Below the pieces are notes generated by a model. The model was given only the letters and a program-made list of their open reading frames with translations, was not told the DNA's origin and searched no databases. From Miniphocaeibacter massiliensis (GTDB taxonomy: Bacteria > Bacillota > Clostridia > Tissierellales > Peptoniphilaceae), in contig NZ_OCTQ01000001.1 of assembly GCF_900232905.1 (NCBI RefSeq), positions 620,001 through 684,000 of the forward strand: a stretch of 64,000 nucleotides of DNA, given 5' to 3'. Below, piece after piece: positions 38,323 through 48,151 of the stretch. The stretch's first letter is position 1, and each line of letters begins with the position of its first letter. The position numbers and the translations under genes were made by a program.

Positions 38323-38561
38323 AAAATATTCTCCTAATAAATAACTTATTTATAATTCTAAATTTATGCAAATCTTAATTACATTCCCTTATTAATTAAT
38401 ACGATTTAAAGTGTTGTTTTGTTACAAAAATCCAAATTAAATTTTAATTTTATATTTTTTAATCATATTTTTATATTTTGTACTAATTTTTAATCAAAAA
38501 ACTCTAAATATTTTCTATAAAATTACTATGTAATAATAAAAAGATTGATGAATCCCTCTAC

Positions 38562-38867
38562 CTATCTAATTATATTTCTATCTGTCCCTATAGAAAAATC
38601 TTTTTTATCCATTAAATCTCCTATAGCCTCATAATCTTTCTCTCTGTAATATTCTAATAACTGTTTTAAATACTTATCTTTTACATCATTTCCATTATTA
38701 TCTTGAATTAATACAGTATCGGGATTGGAAAAAGCGTCATCCATAAAATCTTTAAACTCCTGACTTATTGGCAGCTTTTTTTAATCAGCTAATGTACAAG
38801 ATACCATACCTAATATTAATATAAACAAAAGGCTAAGTTTGAATTTTTGTATAATATGTCTTTTCAT
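38562..38867 (-). pseudogene. Small lipoprotein gene interrupted by a stop
   Basis: An ATG at 38867 with AGGAGA upstream encodes MKRHIIQKFKLSLLFILILG and then MVSCTLAD before a TAA at codon 29. The frame then continues without break through KKLPISQEFKDF and MDDAFSNPDTV... to 38562. Lipobox MVSC is clear. One nonsense change (or a one-codon sequencing error) separates the signal from the ~70-residue mature domain. Confidence 0.6.
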
Positions 38868-39029
38868 GAAACTATCTCCTAAAATTAAGCAATTAAATAT
38901 CTAACTTTTACTACTATTATAGTATTTACCATCTTACATATGAATACAATTTAAAACTCTGTTCTGTTACATTTGGGCAAAAAATATAATGCATTTATAA
39001 TTAATATTACGATATTTTAATATTTAAAT

Positions 39030-39063
39030 AAAAAAGAGAATACATAATGTATTCTCTTTTTTT
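39030..39063. terminator. Hairpin terminator (copy of the apt terminator)
   Basis: AAAAAAGAGAATACA / TGTATTCTCTTTTTTT. It sits next to the decayed apt 3' end exactly as the terminator at 40507-40538 sits next to apt. Confidence 0.7.
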
Positions 39064-39065
39064 AT

Positions 39066-39325
39066 TTATCATATCTAACTATATTATTTATATAATATTC
39101 ACTATTTTTTCTCTTCCTTTTAAATCTTCAAGTTCTATTAAAAATTCCATTGCACTACTATTCTACGACATTCTTTAATTAATTTAGAAATTGTATTTAC
39201 AGTTCCTTTGTCACTAGTAAATTATCTACTATAGCTATTATATTTTCTTCTCTCTATAACATCTTTATAAACAATTAACTAATATTTACTATATTCAAAA
39301 TCATATTCTTAACTTAAAATTTCCA
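39066..39325 (-). pseudogene. Decayed 3' fragment of apt
   Basis: About 260 bases align by eye with 40540-40806, the C-terminal ~88 codons of the intact apt gene, including shared TCTCTTCCTTTTAAATCTTC and GTTCTATTAAAAATTCCATT. Single-base changes and small deletions destroy the frame. No 5' half is present. It is in the same orientation as the functional gene 1.5 kb away. Confidence 0.85.
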
Positions 39326-39431
39326 ATAAAATATAAGTCATAAATGAAATATAAATAATCTATCTTTCTTTTTTTAAATAATCTATAATATAATGTATAT
39401 GATAAATTATACATTTTAGTGAGGTTTTAAC

Positions 39432-40496
39432 ATGATGATTAATAATATACAAAAAAAGCGAGATTTAAATTTAGATCTTGTGAAATGTGTTGCAGTATTT
39501 TTTGTACTTTGTGTTCATTTCTTTTTAAAAATTAAATTTTATACTATTCCTATTAAAGGTGTTCCTATGTATATTATGGTGACTCTCAGAACAATTTTTA
39601 TAGTCTGTGTACCTCTTTTTATTATTTCAACAGGATATTTAATGAGTAAAAAACAGTTAAATAGAAAATATTACTCTGGAATTTTCAATATACTTTTTAT
39701 ATATGTATTTGCTAGCCTTATATGTATCTCTTATAAAATTCATATATTAAATGAATCCTTTAATTTTGGCAAAATAATAAAACAAATTTTAAATTATTCT
39801 GCTTCACCATATGCATGGTATGTTGAAATGTATATTTCTTTATTTCTTTTAATACCATTTTTAAATATTCTTTATAATAATTTGAAAAATAAAAAACATA
39901 AAATTTGTTTAATTATAACTTTGTTTGTTATCGTTAGCCTTCCATCTTTGCTTAATGCATATAGTATAAAAATAATTCCTGATTGGTGGAAAAATATTTG
40001 GCCTTTACTTTACTATTTTATTGGATGTTATATACGAGAATACCAAGTAAAAATAAAATTAAAGCTTTCTTTTTTAATATATTTTTTAATTCTTATAATA
40101 AGTTCTTTGTATAATATTATTATTAACTATGAGATTCCTTTTCCATCTTTATCATATAATGGATTTTATGGATGGCAGCCTGTTTTTTCTTCTATTATTT
40201 TGTTTGTTATTTTAAAAAATATAAATTTAAAAAATATACCTAAATTATTAAAAAGTTTTATAACTAAAGTATCATCTTTGTCTTTGGGAATATATTTGAC
40301 TTCTTGGATTGGAGATAATTTAATTTACACTATTTTAAATAAAGAAGTTCCACTTATAACTGACAGACTTTATTATTTTCCTATTATAATAATTTCTGTA
40401 TTCACTTTATCTATGATAATATCCTGGATTATTACCTCAATATCTTCTTTTTTAGCAAAATATTTGACTTTATTATTAACAAAATACACTAACTAA
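39432..40496 (+). CDS. Acyltransferase 3 family membrane protein
   Basis: 354 residues with about ten hydrophobic helices. The N-terminal signature RDLNLDLVKCVAVFFVLCVHFF (Asp, His) is typical of OafA/WecH-type acyltransferases that O-acetylate surface sugars. Later features: SASPYAWYVEMYISLFLLIPFL (about 120) and SLSLGIYLTSWIGDNLIY (about 283). It begins at tandem ATGs after GTGAGG. It is flanked by the decayed apt fragment and the real apt, both on the other strand, suggesting it arrived with or within a local duplication. Substrate unknown. Confidence 0.85.
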   Translation: MMINNIQKKRDLNLDLVKCVAVFFVLCVHFFLKIKFYTIPIKGVPMYIMVTLRTIFIVCVPLFIISTGYLMSKKQLNRKYYSGIFNILFIYVFASLICISYKIHILNESFNFGKIIKQILNYSASPYAWYVEMYISLFLLIPFLNILYNNLKNKKHKICLIITLFVIVSLPSLLNAYSIKIIPDWWKNIWPLLYYFIGCYIREYQVKIKLKLSFLIYFLILIISSLYNIIINYEIPFPSLSYNGFYGWQPVFSSIILFVILKNINLKNIPKLLKSFITKVSSLSLGIYLTSWIGDNLIYTILNKEVPLITDRLYYFPIIIISVFTLSMIISWIITSISSFLAKYLTLLLTKYTN

Positions 40497-40506
40497 CTTA
40501 ATTAAT

Positions 40507-40538
40507 AAAAAAGAGAAGACTCAAGTCTTCTCTTTTTT
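40507..40538. terminator. Terminator between the acyltransferase gene and apt
   Basis: AAAAAAGAGAAGACT / AGTCTTCTCTTTTTT symmetric stem; serves both converging genes. Confidence 0.85.
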
Positions 40539-40539
40539 A

Positions 40540-41058
40540 TTAATTATCATATCTAACTATACTCTTTATATAGTACTCGCTATTTTTTTCTCTTCCTTTT
40601 AAATCTTCAAGTTCTATTAAAAATTCCATTGCAACTACTATTCCACCGCATTCTTCAATTAATTTAGCAATTGCATTTACAGTTCCACCTGTCGCTAGTA
40701 AATCATCTACTATAGCAATTCTATCTCCTTCTTTTATAGCATCTTTATGAACAACTAGCTCATCTTTACCATATTCAAGATCATACTCATAACTTATGGT
40801 TTCTGCTGGAAGTTTACCTGGTTTTCTAACAGGAATAAATCCAACTCCTAAAGCATATGCTACTGCTGAGCCAAAAATGAACCCTCTTGCTTCTGGCCCT
40901 ACAATATAATTTATATTTTTGCCTTTTAAATTTTCAGCTATTATGTCTACAGCTTCTCTAAATGCTTCCTTATCTTTTATTAAAGTAGTTATATCTTTAA
41001 AACTTATTCCTTCTTTAGGAAAATTTTCTATAACTCTAATTTTATCTTTTAATTCCAT
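40540..41058 (-). CDS. apt: Adenine phosphoribosyltransferase
   Basis: 172 residues from ATG at 41058 ([20 protein letters not shown]), preferred over 41085 because GGAGG lies 6 bases upstream and the shorter form matches the family length. PRPP-binding motif [12 protein letters not shown] (about 120-131). Forms AMP from adenine. It follows trkH closely (11-base gap) and may be co-transcribed with it. Confidence 0.95.
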   Translation of the reverse strand: MELKDKIRVIENFPKEGISFKDITTLIKDKEAFREAVDIIAENLKGKNINYIVGPEARGFIFGSAVAYALGVGFIPVRKPGKLPAETISYEYDLEYGKDELVVHKDAIKEGDRIAIVDDLLATGGTVNAIAKLIEECGGIVVAMEFLIELEDLKGREKNSEYYIKSIVRYDN

Positions 41059-41069
41059 AAATCCTCCAA

Positions 41070-42518
41070 CTAAATCTTTTTCCATGTTTTAGGCGAAAAT
41101 AAAATCAATATTGGTATTAGCTCAAGTCTTCCTGCTAACATAGATATAGACAGTATAATCTTATTTAAATATGTTACAGATGAAAAATTTGATACTGGAC
41201 CTACTTCTCCAAGTCCAGGTCCAACATTATTAAATGAAGTAGCCGCCGAACTAAATGCTGTAACAAAATCTTCCATTGTTATACTTAAAGCTCCTAAAAT
41301 AATTACAAACATTATTATATATATTGCCAAATAGTTCAAAATATTTTCTTTAATATCTCTATCTAGGCTTTTCCCCTCTACACAAATTACTTTTACTCTA
41401 TTTGGATTTGTAGCTTTTTTAAATTGTGAAATTCCAGATTTAATATATGTTAATACTCTTGAAATTTTAAGTCCCCCAGCTGTAGACCCTGCACAACCAC
41501 CTACAAACATTAGCATTAAAATTATAAATTTAGAAAATAATGGCCATTTATCATAATTTAATATTGCATATCCTGTAGTTGTTATTATCGAAGAAACTGT
41601 AAATAAAATATCTTTTAGTGCCCCAAATATTGTATCATAATATTTCCAAATATTTAATAATATAAGGAGAATAGCTCCTGTTATAATTCCTAGATACCAT
41701 CTTAATTCTTCATTTTTTAATGCATCTTTAAAATGTCCTAATAATATAAGATAGTATACATTAAAATTCACTCCAAAAACTATCATCCCTATAGATAGCA
41801 CAACTTCAATATATGTACTATTATATGCAGCAATTCCAGCATTTGAAATACCAAATCCTCCAGTTCCAGCTGTACCAAAAGCTAATAATAAAGAATCAAA
41901 TAACCCAATTCCTCCAAATAGTAAAAATGTAACTAAAACAATTGTCATCGCTATGTAAATAATATATAGTACTCTTGCACTATCTCTTGCTTTTGCCAAG
42001 ATTTTACCAAATACCGGCCCTGGTACCTCTGCCTTCATAATTAAAGATGACTGTCCATTTCCTTTTGGCATAACTGCCAATGCAAAAACCAAAATTCCCA
42101 TTCCACCAATTAGATGAGAAAATGATCTCCAAAACAAATTTGATTTTGAAATAATATCTAAATTCACAATAATACTAGATCCTGTTGTTGTGAATCCACT
42201 TACTGATTCAAAGAACGCATCAATAAAATTTGAAATATCACCTGATATTCTAAAAGGTAATGCTCCAAACAGAGAAACTATTATCCATCCTAAAGCAGCT
42301 ATTATGACGCCTTCTTTGTTATAATACCTGTCAAACTTTTTGCATAATTTTATTAATATACTTCCTACTAATATCATTGTAACCATTGGTATAAAATATG
42401 ATAATTTATAAATGCTTTCTTCTTTGTATATAAAACTTACTAGAAGTGGAAGCCCCATTAGTATTCCTTCCACTCTTATTAAATGTCCTAATACATACCC
42501 TAGTACTTTATAATTCAT
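41070..42518 (-). CDS. trkH: TrkH/KtrB-family potassium uptake membrane subunit
   Basis: 482 residues with four membrane-pore-membrane units. Pore-lining segments: [12 protein letters not shown] (about 105), [13 protein letters not shown] (about 213), [13 protein letters not shown] (about 312) and [14 protein letters not shown] (about 421). It forms the K+ channel-like pore and works with TrkA encoded 12 bases upstream. Confidence 0.95.
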   Translation of the reverse strand: MNYKVLGYVLGHLIRVEGILMGLPLLVSFIYKEESIYKLSYFIPMVTMILVGSILIKLCKKFDRYYNKEGVIIAALGWIIVSLFGALPFRISGDISNFIDAFFESVSGFTTTGSSIIVNLDIISKSNLFWRSFSHLIGGMGILVFALAVMPKGNGQSSLIMKAEVPGPVFGKILAKARDSARVLYIIYIAMTIVLVTFLLFGGIGLFDSLLLAFGTAGTGGFGISNAGIAAYNSTYIEVVLSIGMIVFGVNFNVYYLILLGHFKDALKNEELRWYLGIITGAILLILLNIWKYYDTIFGALKDILFTVSSIITTTGYAILNYDKWPLFSKFIILMLMFVGGCAGSTAGGLKISRVLTYIKSGISQFKKATNPNRVKVICVEGKSLDRDIKENILNYLAIYIIMFVIILGALSITMEDFVTAFSSAATSFNNVGPGLGEVGPVSNFSSVTYLNKIILSISMLAGRLELIPILILFSPKTWKKI

Positions 42519-42530
42519 AACTTCCTCGTT

Positions 42531-43886
42531 TTATTTATTTAATATATCTTCTATTTCTTTAAAAGACTTATTGGTAGTTATAATAAATACTTTATCATCT
42601 ATTTGAATACTATCATCTCCATTAGGAATTATTAATTTATTTCCTCTTAAAATAAAAGAGAGCAAAGTATTTTCCCTAATATCTAAATCTTTCAATCTTA
42701 TATTCAAAATTTCAGAATCTTTGTCTATGAGTACTTCAATAGCTTCTACTTTATCATCTGCTATCCTATATAACGATTCTATTTTTGCATTTTCTACTTT
42801 TGAATGAGTTCTTACAAATTGAACTATCTTATCTGAAATAACTTTTTTAGGTGATATAGTTGTTCCTATTTCTTTTAGTTCTACCATATCTAAAATTCTG
42901 GTTCTATCTACTTTTGTCACTGTTCTTTCCAAACCTTTTTTATGGGCAAATATTGAAGCTATTATATTTTCTTCATCAATACCAGTAAGTGCTATAAAAG
43001 CATCAAAAAAATCTATTCTCTCTTCTTCTAATACATCATGATTGGTGCCATCTTGTTTTATTACATCTGCCTCTGGAAAATTGAAGCTTAGAAATTCTGC
43101 AATACTTTTTCTTTTTTCTATTACTTTTACATGAACATGTTGTTTTATTAATCTTTCAATTAAATAATAAGAAATTCTTCCTCCACCAACTACAATTACA
43201 TTTTTAATCTTACTCTTAGTTCCTATAAATCTAAAAAATTCATTTAAAGCATCATTTTCTCCTATAATGTAAATAATATCATTAGCTTTTAGTATAAAAT
43301 CTCCATTCGGGATAAAAACTTCCTCTCCTCTTAAAACTGAACATACTAAAATATTCCTATTTATTTTATTTTGAATCTCATTTAACGACATATCATTTAA
43401 TACGCTATTTTCCTTTAATCTAAAAGAAACTATATTTATTTTACCATGATCAAAAGTATCTACATTTAACACATTAGGATAACTTAAAATTCTAACTATT
43501 TCTCTAGCTGTTTCAAGTTCTGGATTAATCATTAGATTAATGTCCATAGTTTCACTCATAAAATCAACATGCTTAGAATACTCTGGGTTCCTAACTCTTG
43601 AAATTGTATAATTAGCTCCTAGTTTTTTTGCCATAACACATGAAACCATATTTAACTCATCTTGATTTGTTACAGCTATGAAAATATCACATCTATCTAT
43701 TCCCGCTTCTTCTAATACAAAAGTATCTGCTCCATCACCTTGTATTCCAATAATATCGTTGTAGTCTAATATCCTATTAAGTATTTCTTTATCTTTTTCT
43801 ATTAATGTTATATCGTATCCTTCTGATGCTAAATCTTGGCATAAATACTCTCCAACTTTACCAGCACCTACGATTATAATGTTCAT
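42531..43886 (-). CDS. trkA: TrkA, NAD-binding regulatory subunit of the potassium transporter
   Basis: 451 residues with two RCK units. Rossmann motif GAGKVGEYLCQDLA (about 7-20) and a second VVVGGGRISYYLIERL (about 231). Each is followed by a TrkA-C domain (IIYIIGENDALNEFF; IFIITTNKSFKEIED). It is a cytosolic gating ring for TrkH. AAGAGGAGGC precedes the ATG; probable operon trkA-trkH-apt. Confidence 0.95.
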   Translation of the reverse strand: MNIIIVGAGKVGEYLCQDLASEGYDITLIEKDKEILNRILDYNDIIGIQGDGADTFVLEEAGIDRCDIFIAVTNQDELNMVSCVMAKKLGANYTISRVRNPEYSKHVDFMSETMDINLMINPELETAREIVRILSYPNVLNVDTFDHGKINIVSFRLKENSVLNDMSLNEIQNKINRNILVCSVLRGEEVFIPNGDFILKANDIIYIIGENDALNEFFRFIGTKSKIKNVIVVGGGRISYYLIERLIKQHVHVKVIEKRKSIAEFLSFNFPEADVIKQDGTNHDVLEEERIDFFDAFIALTGIDEENIIASIFAHKKGLERTVTKVDRTRILDMVELKEIGTTISPKKVISDKIVQFVRTHSKVENAKIESLYRIADDKVEAIEVLIDKDSEILNIRLKDLDIRENTLLSFILRGNKLIIPNGDDSIQIDDKVFIITTNKSFKEIEDILNK

Positions 43887-43932
43887 AAAAAGCCTCCTCT
43901 TACCTCTAAATAGTATAGCATAATTACAATAT

Positions 43933-43958
43933 AAAAAAACTAGGCTAACCTAGTTTTA
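43933..43958 (-). terminator. Terminator downstream of rnhA
   Basis: AAAACTAGG / CCTAGTTTT hairpin with flanking A and T runs between trkA and rnhA. Confidence 0.65.
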
Positions 43959-43964
43959 AGATAA

Positions 43965-44615
43965 TTAGATACCTATGGATTTTTTTGCTAACACATCGGC
44001 TTCTTCGTTGTAAATATCTCCTGTATGAGCTGCAACTTTTATAAATTCAACTTCTATTTTTTTACTTAATTCATCAAATTCTTTTTTGTAAAGTTTTGTT
44101 AACTCATTATTTGTTTTCCAATTTCCCAGAGCCCAATTGCTTATACCTGTATAATCGTAATGTATATAAACTTTTTTCATACCATAATTTATAGATTTTT
44201 TTATAGCACTAAGTGAGCCGAAAATTTCTCCAGTAACATTTCTATAATCAGAATATTTTTTGCTTTCAACTTTATATGAAAAAGTTTCTTTACCATTTAT
44301 TTTTGTAAAAAGGACTACTCCAAAGCCACATTCTTTTGTAAAAACATTATAACTTCCATCAACATAAGCTACTGCCTCATCATCTTTAAATGTATTATTT
44401 TCTAATTTTTCATTATTTGCTTTTTTTGCATTTTTAGAATCATCTTTTTTACATGGTGATTTTTCATCTATAAACCTACCAGCCTCTTCCAAAGTATCAA
44501 ATTTTTTGTAAACAGCTCCACTATATCCTGTTACCTGTTTTTTACAGTCTTCCCAGTTATAGTAAATTCCTGGTATTTTTCCAACCTTAACTGCATAATA
44601 ATATTTTTTTGCCAT
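43965..44615 (-). CDS. rnhA: Ribonuclease HI with N-terminal hybrid-binding domain
   Basis: 216 residues. The N-terminal hybrid-binding (viroplasmin-like) domain is YYAVKVGKIPGIYYNWEDC...FDTLEEAGRFI (about 5-48). A Lys-rich linker leads to the RNase H fold: Asp in AYVDGSYN (about 83), Glu in TGEIFGSL (about 127), Asp in HYDYTGISNW (about 152) and HTGDIYNEEADVLAKK near the end. Degrades RNA in RNA-DNA hybrids. Its ATG overlaps the upstream stop as TAATG. Confidence 0.93.
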   Translation of the reverse strand: MAKKYYYAVKVGKIPGIYYNWEDCKKQVTGYSGAVYKKFDTLEEAGRFIDEKSPCKKDDSKNAKKANNEKLENNTFKDDEAVAYVDGSYNVFTKECGFGVVLFTKINGKETFSYKVESKKYSDYRNVTGEIFGSLSAIKKSINYGMKKVYIHYDYTGISNWALGNWKTNNELTKLYKKEFDELSKKIEVEFIKVAAHTGDIYNEEADVLAKKSIGI

Positions 44616-45118
44616 TATGAATGTGCCAACCTACTTGCTGCAGCTGCTGCTATCGCTGCTACTAAATCATCTAAAAAAGTATTTACTTCATTATCTGTCT
44701 TTCCTCTGTCTAAATCATTAATAATACCTATTTTTTCTTTATCTAAATAGCCAAAATTTGTAAATCCAATAGACCCATATATATTTACTATTGATAACGG
44801 TAATATTTCATCTATTCCATAAAGTCCCTCATCATTTTTAATAATTGATCTTAAAGGCTCCTCTATTAAATCTTTTTCTGCAAGTTCATCAAGTGCTATT
44901 CCCGTTAATATGGCATGACAAACTTCTCTCTTATTTAATACCGCTAAAATATGTTCTCTACAAGTTTCTATTGTTAAATTATCAAAGTATTGTTTTTGTA
45001 GAGTATACACAATATCTGCGATATCTCCTATATGGACTCCTCTTTTATGAAGTGCCTCTCTTGTTGCTTTAACAAGTTCTTCCATAGAGTGCTTTGTTCT
45101 AATTTTTTTATTTCCCAA
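44615..45118 (-). CDS. Phosphatidylglycerophosphatase A-like (YutG/PgpA family)
   Basis: 167 residues. The pattern RGVHIGDIADIVYTLQKQY (about 26) and IVNIYGSIGFTNFGYLDKEKIGIINDLDR (about 109), then FLDDLVAAIAAAAASRL, matches the soluble PgpA-like proteins of Firmicutes (YutG). Some members dephosphorylate phosphatidylglycerophosphate; this one is assigned by similarity only. Coupled to rnhA. Confidence 0.82.
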   Translation of the reverse strand: MGNKKIRTKHSMEELVKATREALHKRGVHIGDIADIVYTLQKQYFDNLTIETCREHILAVLNKREVCHAILTGIALDELAEKDLIEEPLRSIIKNDEGLYGIDEILPLSIVNIYGSIGFTNFGYLDKEKIGIINDLDRGKTDNEVNTFLDDLVAAIAAAAASRLAHS

Positions 45119-45246
45119 TTATTTCACCTCTTTTATATTGTACTACTTTTATCCATTTACTTAATTTTATAATATATAATAAGATTTTAAAAGAAAGAAT
45201 GGTATAATCTATTTTAGAATAATAATATTAAACGGAGGTTAAATCA

Positions 45247-45879
45247 ATGTTAATTTGGATAGACTTTACATGCCCATTCTGTTATGTTGGAATGAATAGA
45301 CTACTTCCTTTATTAAAGGAAACAAATGCAAAATTTGATGTAGAAATAAAATCATTTTTGCTAAATCCTAATACTAAGGGTGTTCACGACTATATTAAAA
45401 GTCTCAGTGAAAAATATAATGTTTCTTACGATAAAGCAGAAAACATGACTTATGGTGCTGTTAACTTAGCATTAGAAGATGATATAAAACTAGATTTTAA
45501 AAAACTCAGAGAAGTTAATACCGTAAATGCTCATAAATTAATTAAGCATTTTAGTCAAAGTGAAAAACTACATGATTTAGTACTAAAAATTTATGAAACA
45601 TACTTTTTAGGGTACAAAAACATAAATAATCTTAATATTTTAGAAGATATTCTAAAAGAACTAGAATTAGACAGTAGTAATTTAAAAGAAATTTTGGAAG
45701 ATAGTAAATACTTAGATGAAATAAATAAAGATATGTACCAAGCATCTACATTTAAAATTACTTCAGTTCCTTCAATAGTCCTAGAAAATGGGAAAAAATA
45801 TATAGGCTCAAGAAGTAAATCCGATTATTTAAAAATTATAATGGAAGCAATTCAAGTAGAAAAAGATATGAGCAACTAA
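45247..45879 (+). CDS. DsbA/FrnE-family thioredoxin-fold oxidoreductase
   Basis: 210 residues without signal peptide, so cytosolic. The N-terminal redox motif C-P-F-C is at about 10-13 (DFTCPFCYVGMNR). An inserted helical domain follows, then the cis-Pro loop FKITSVPSIVLENGKKY (about 178). FrnE-like proteins act as disulfide oxidoreductases or isomerases. It starts with CGGAGG-TTAAATCA upstream and is the first gene of a four-gene run. Confidence 0.9.
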   Translation: MLIWIDFTCPFCYVGMNRLLPLLKETNAKFDVEIKSFLLNPNTKGVHDYIKSLSEKYNVSYDKAENMTYGAVNLALEDDIKLDFKKLREVNTVNAHKLIKHFSQSEKLHDLVLKIYETYFLGYKNINNLNILEDILKELELDSSNLKEILEDSKYLDEINKDMYQASTFKITSVPSIVLENGKKYIGSRSKSDYLKIIMEAIQVEKDMSN

Positions 45880-45901
45880 ATGTAGTAAGGAGTAATATAT
45901 T

Positions 45902-46750
45902 ATGGACTATATAAAACTAAATAATAATCTCATAATTCCTCAATTAGGTATAGGTACTTACAAAGTAATAGAAGAAAAAGACATTAACACTCTTTTAGAA
46001 TCAGCAATAAAAAACAACTATACTATGATAGATACAGCTTCCTTCTATGAAAATGAACTTTTAATAGGAAACTATTTTAAAAATAACCCTAGTCTAAAAA
46101 AAGATTTAGTATTTTCAACTAAAGTTTGGCCTACAGACTTTGAGCCCGACGATACTAAAAGGTCAATAGAAAGATCTTTAGACTCACTAAGTTTAGATAA
46201 AATAGATATAATGTTTTTACACTGGCCATCTGAAGGATTTTTAGACTCTTGGAAAGTTTTAGAAAACTATTATGAGCAGGGTGTTTTTAACTCCATAGCT
46301 GTTTGTAATTTCCATCAAAAACATATAGAAAAATTACTTGCAAATGCAAACATTCCTCCTGTAATGGATCAGTTAGAAACTCATCCTCTTTTAACACAGG
46401 AAGAAATGATGAACTTTTTAGAAAAATATGATATAAAACTAGAAGCTTGGGCTCCTTTAGCAAAAGCAAATAAAGAACTTTTTTCTAGTGATACTCTAAA
46501 AAATTTAGCTAATAAATACAATAAAACAATAGGACAAATAATATTAAGATGGCATTTAGAAAATAACAGAATAATAATTCCAAAGTCAGTAAACCCTAAA
46601 AGAATAAAAGAAAATATAAATATTTTCGACTTTTCTATAGAAAAAGAAGATATTATATTAATAGATAAATTAAATAAAAATAAAAGAGTTTCAAAAGACC
46701 CAGATAATGAAGATTGGTTAACTGAAATACGAACAGGAGCAAAAAATTAA
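45902..46750 (+). CDS. Aldo/keto reductase
   Basis: 282 residues, a TIM-barrel NADPH-dependent reductase. Motifs: LGIGTYKV (about 15), MIDTASFYENELLIG (about 41, with Tyr as catalytic acid), FSTKVWPT (about 71), MFLHWPS (about 105, His) and NP-binding IIIPKSVNPKRIKEN (about 219). Substrate unknown. Its stop overlaps the rlmB start as TAATG. Confidence 0.93.
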   Translation: MDYIKLNNNLIIPQLGIGTYKVIEEKDINTLLESAIKNNYTMIDTASFYENELLIGNYFKNNPSLKKDLVFSTKVWPTDFEPDDTKRSIERSLDSLSLDKIDIMFLHWPSEGFLDSWKVLENYYEQGVFNSIAVCNFHQKHIEKLLANANIPPVMDQLETHPLLTQEEMMNFLEKYDIKLEAWAPLAKANKELFSSDTLKNLANKYNKTIGQIILRWHLENNRIIIPKSVNPKRIKENINIFDFSIEKEDIILIDKLNKNKRVSKDPDNEDWLTEIRTGAKN

Positions 46751-47487
46751 TGTCAGAATACGTATTTGGTAGAAATGCCGTACTAGAACTTTTAGAAACA
46801 GGAAAAGTAGAAACACTTTTTGTACAAAAAGGTGAACTAAAAGGTTCTATTGAAAAAATAATAGGAAAAGCCAAAGCAAATAGAATAGTAATAAAACACG
46901 TCGACAAAAATAAATTGGACAATATGACTGGTGGAATGTCACACCAAGGAGTAGTTGGAGTAGCTTTAAAATATGAATACTTTGAAGTAGATGACTTATT
47001 AGAAGATGCTTACAGTAAAAACCAAGATCCTTTTATAGTAATTTTAGACGAAATAGAAGATCCTCACAACTTAGGAGCTATAATTAGAACAGCAGAAGTC
47101 GCAGGAGCAAATGGAATAATAATACCTAAAAGACGCTCTGCAACAGTAAACTCTGTAGTTCATAAGTCCTCTGCTGGAGCAACAAATTATTTAAAAGTAG
47201 CTAAAGTTACGAATATTTCTCAAACTATAGATTATTTAAAATCAAAAAATATATTTGTTTATGGAACAGACGGAGAAGCTAAAGACTATTACAACAAAAC
47301 AGACTTAACTGGACCAATCGCCATAGTAATTGGTAATGAAGGAAAAGGAATGTCTAGACTTGTAAAAGAAAAATGTGACGTTTTAATAAAAATACCAATG
47401 TATGGAAAAATAAATTCACTAAATGCCTCAAATGCTTCTGCTGTAATAATATATGAAATAGTAAGGCAAAGAGATGAAAAAAAATAA
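46750..47487 (+). CDS. rlmB: 23S rRNA (guanosine-2'-O-)-methyltransferase RlmB (TrmH/SpoU family)
   Basis: 245 residues. The N-terminal substrate-binding domain is MSEYVFGRNAVLELLETGKV. SPOUT motifs: DEIEDPHNLGAIIRTAEVAG (about 98-117), IVIGNEGKGMSRLVKEKCD (about 191) and IPMYGKINSLNASNASAVII (about 216). Translationally coupled to the AKR gene and overlapping the yacP gene by 14 bases. Confidence 0.95.
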   Translation: MSEYVFGRNAVLELLETGKVETLFVQKGELKGSIEKIIGKAKANRIVIKHVDKNKLDNMTGGMSHQGVVGVALKYEYFEVDDLLEDAYSKNQDPFIVILDEIEDPHNLGAIIRTAEVAGANGIIIPKRRSATVNSVVHKSSAGATNYLKVAKVTNISQTIDYLKSKNIFVYGTDGEAKDYYNKTDLTGPIAIVIGNEGKGMSRLVKEKCDVLIKIPMYGKINSLNASNASAVIIYEIVRQRDEKK

Positions 47488-47998
47488 ATACCTATTTGTC
47501 GATGGTTACAACATAATAAACAATTGGGAAAATTTAAATAAAATAAAAGACGAGGTAAGTTTAGACTCTGCCAGAGAAGAATTAATAAATATTCTATCTG
47601 AATACCAAGCACTTTCAGACGAAAAAGTAATACTTGTTTTTGATGCCTACCTTGCAAAAGGAGAAAGAACTAATCAAGAAAAAATCAAAAATATAAATGT
47701 ATATTTTACAAAAGAAAAAGAAACAGCTGACGAGTACATCGAAAGATTTTTAGATAAAATTGGTAAAAAAGATATAGTTCGGGTTGCTACATCAGATGGA
47801 CTAATACAACAAACAATACTAGTCCGAGGTGGAACAAGGCTATCTTCAAATGAACTTTTAATAGAATACTTACAATTAAAAAACCAGGTTAATAGATTAG
47901 AAAGAAATTCTAGGACATATAGTTCAAAAAATTTAGTTACTATAAACGAAGATAATGTAAAAAAACTAGAAAAAATAAAGAAAAAGCTAAATGACTAA
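47474..47998 (+). CDS. yacP: NYN-domain ribonuclease (YacP/Rae1)
   Basis: 174 residues. NYN/PIN-like acidic residues are in FVDGYNIINNW (about 8), VILVFDAYLAKG (about 56) and ETADEYIERFLDK (about 85), with RVATSDGLIQQTI (about 102). The Bacillus homologue Rae1 cleaves mRNA at the ribosomal A site. The rlmB-yacP order is conserved in Firmicutes. It ends in a terminator hairpin. Confidence 0.93.
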   Translation: MKKNKYLFVDGYNIINNWENLNKIKDEVSLDSAREELINILSEYQALSDEKVILVFDAYLAKGERTNQEKIKNINVYFTKEKETADEYIERFLDKIGKKDIVRVATSDGLIQQTILVRGGTRLSSNELLIEYLQLKNQVNRLERNSRTYSSKNLVTINEDNVKKLEKIKKKLND

Positions 47999-48022
47999 AA
48001 ATATTAGTCGCTTAGCTTTTTT
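47981..48022 (+). terminator. Terminator after the yacP operon
   Basis: AAAGCTAAATGACTAA / TTAGTCGCTTAGCTTT with a short loop followed by T run; overlaps the last yacP codons. Confidence 0.85.
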
Positions 48023-48070
48023 ATTATTACGACATTGTTTTTCGTTATATTAAGATCATTCTTTTTCTTT

Positions 48071-48099
48071 TTGACTTTATCTTGAGCTATTAATATACT
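48071..48099 (+). promoter_or_regulatory. Sigma-A promoter of the NMT1-type ABC importer operon
   Basis: TTGACT (48071-48076), 17-base spacer, TATACT (48094-48099). Between it and the ATG an imperfect inverted repeat (about 48095-48138: AATACTATC... TAAATAGTATT) could be an operator or leader hairpin. Confidence 0.65.
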
Positions 48100-48151
48100 A
48101 TCTATCGTCAATAATATATTATTGATAAATAGTATTTTTTAGGAGGATTTT

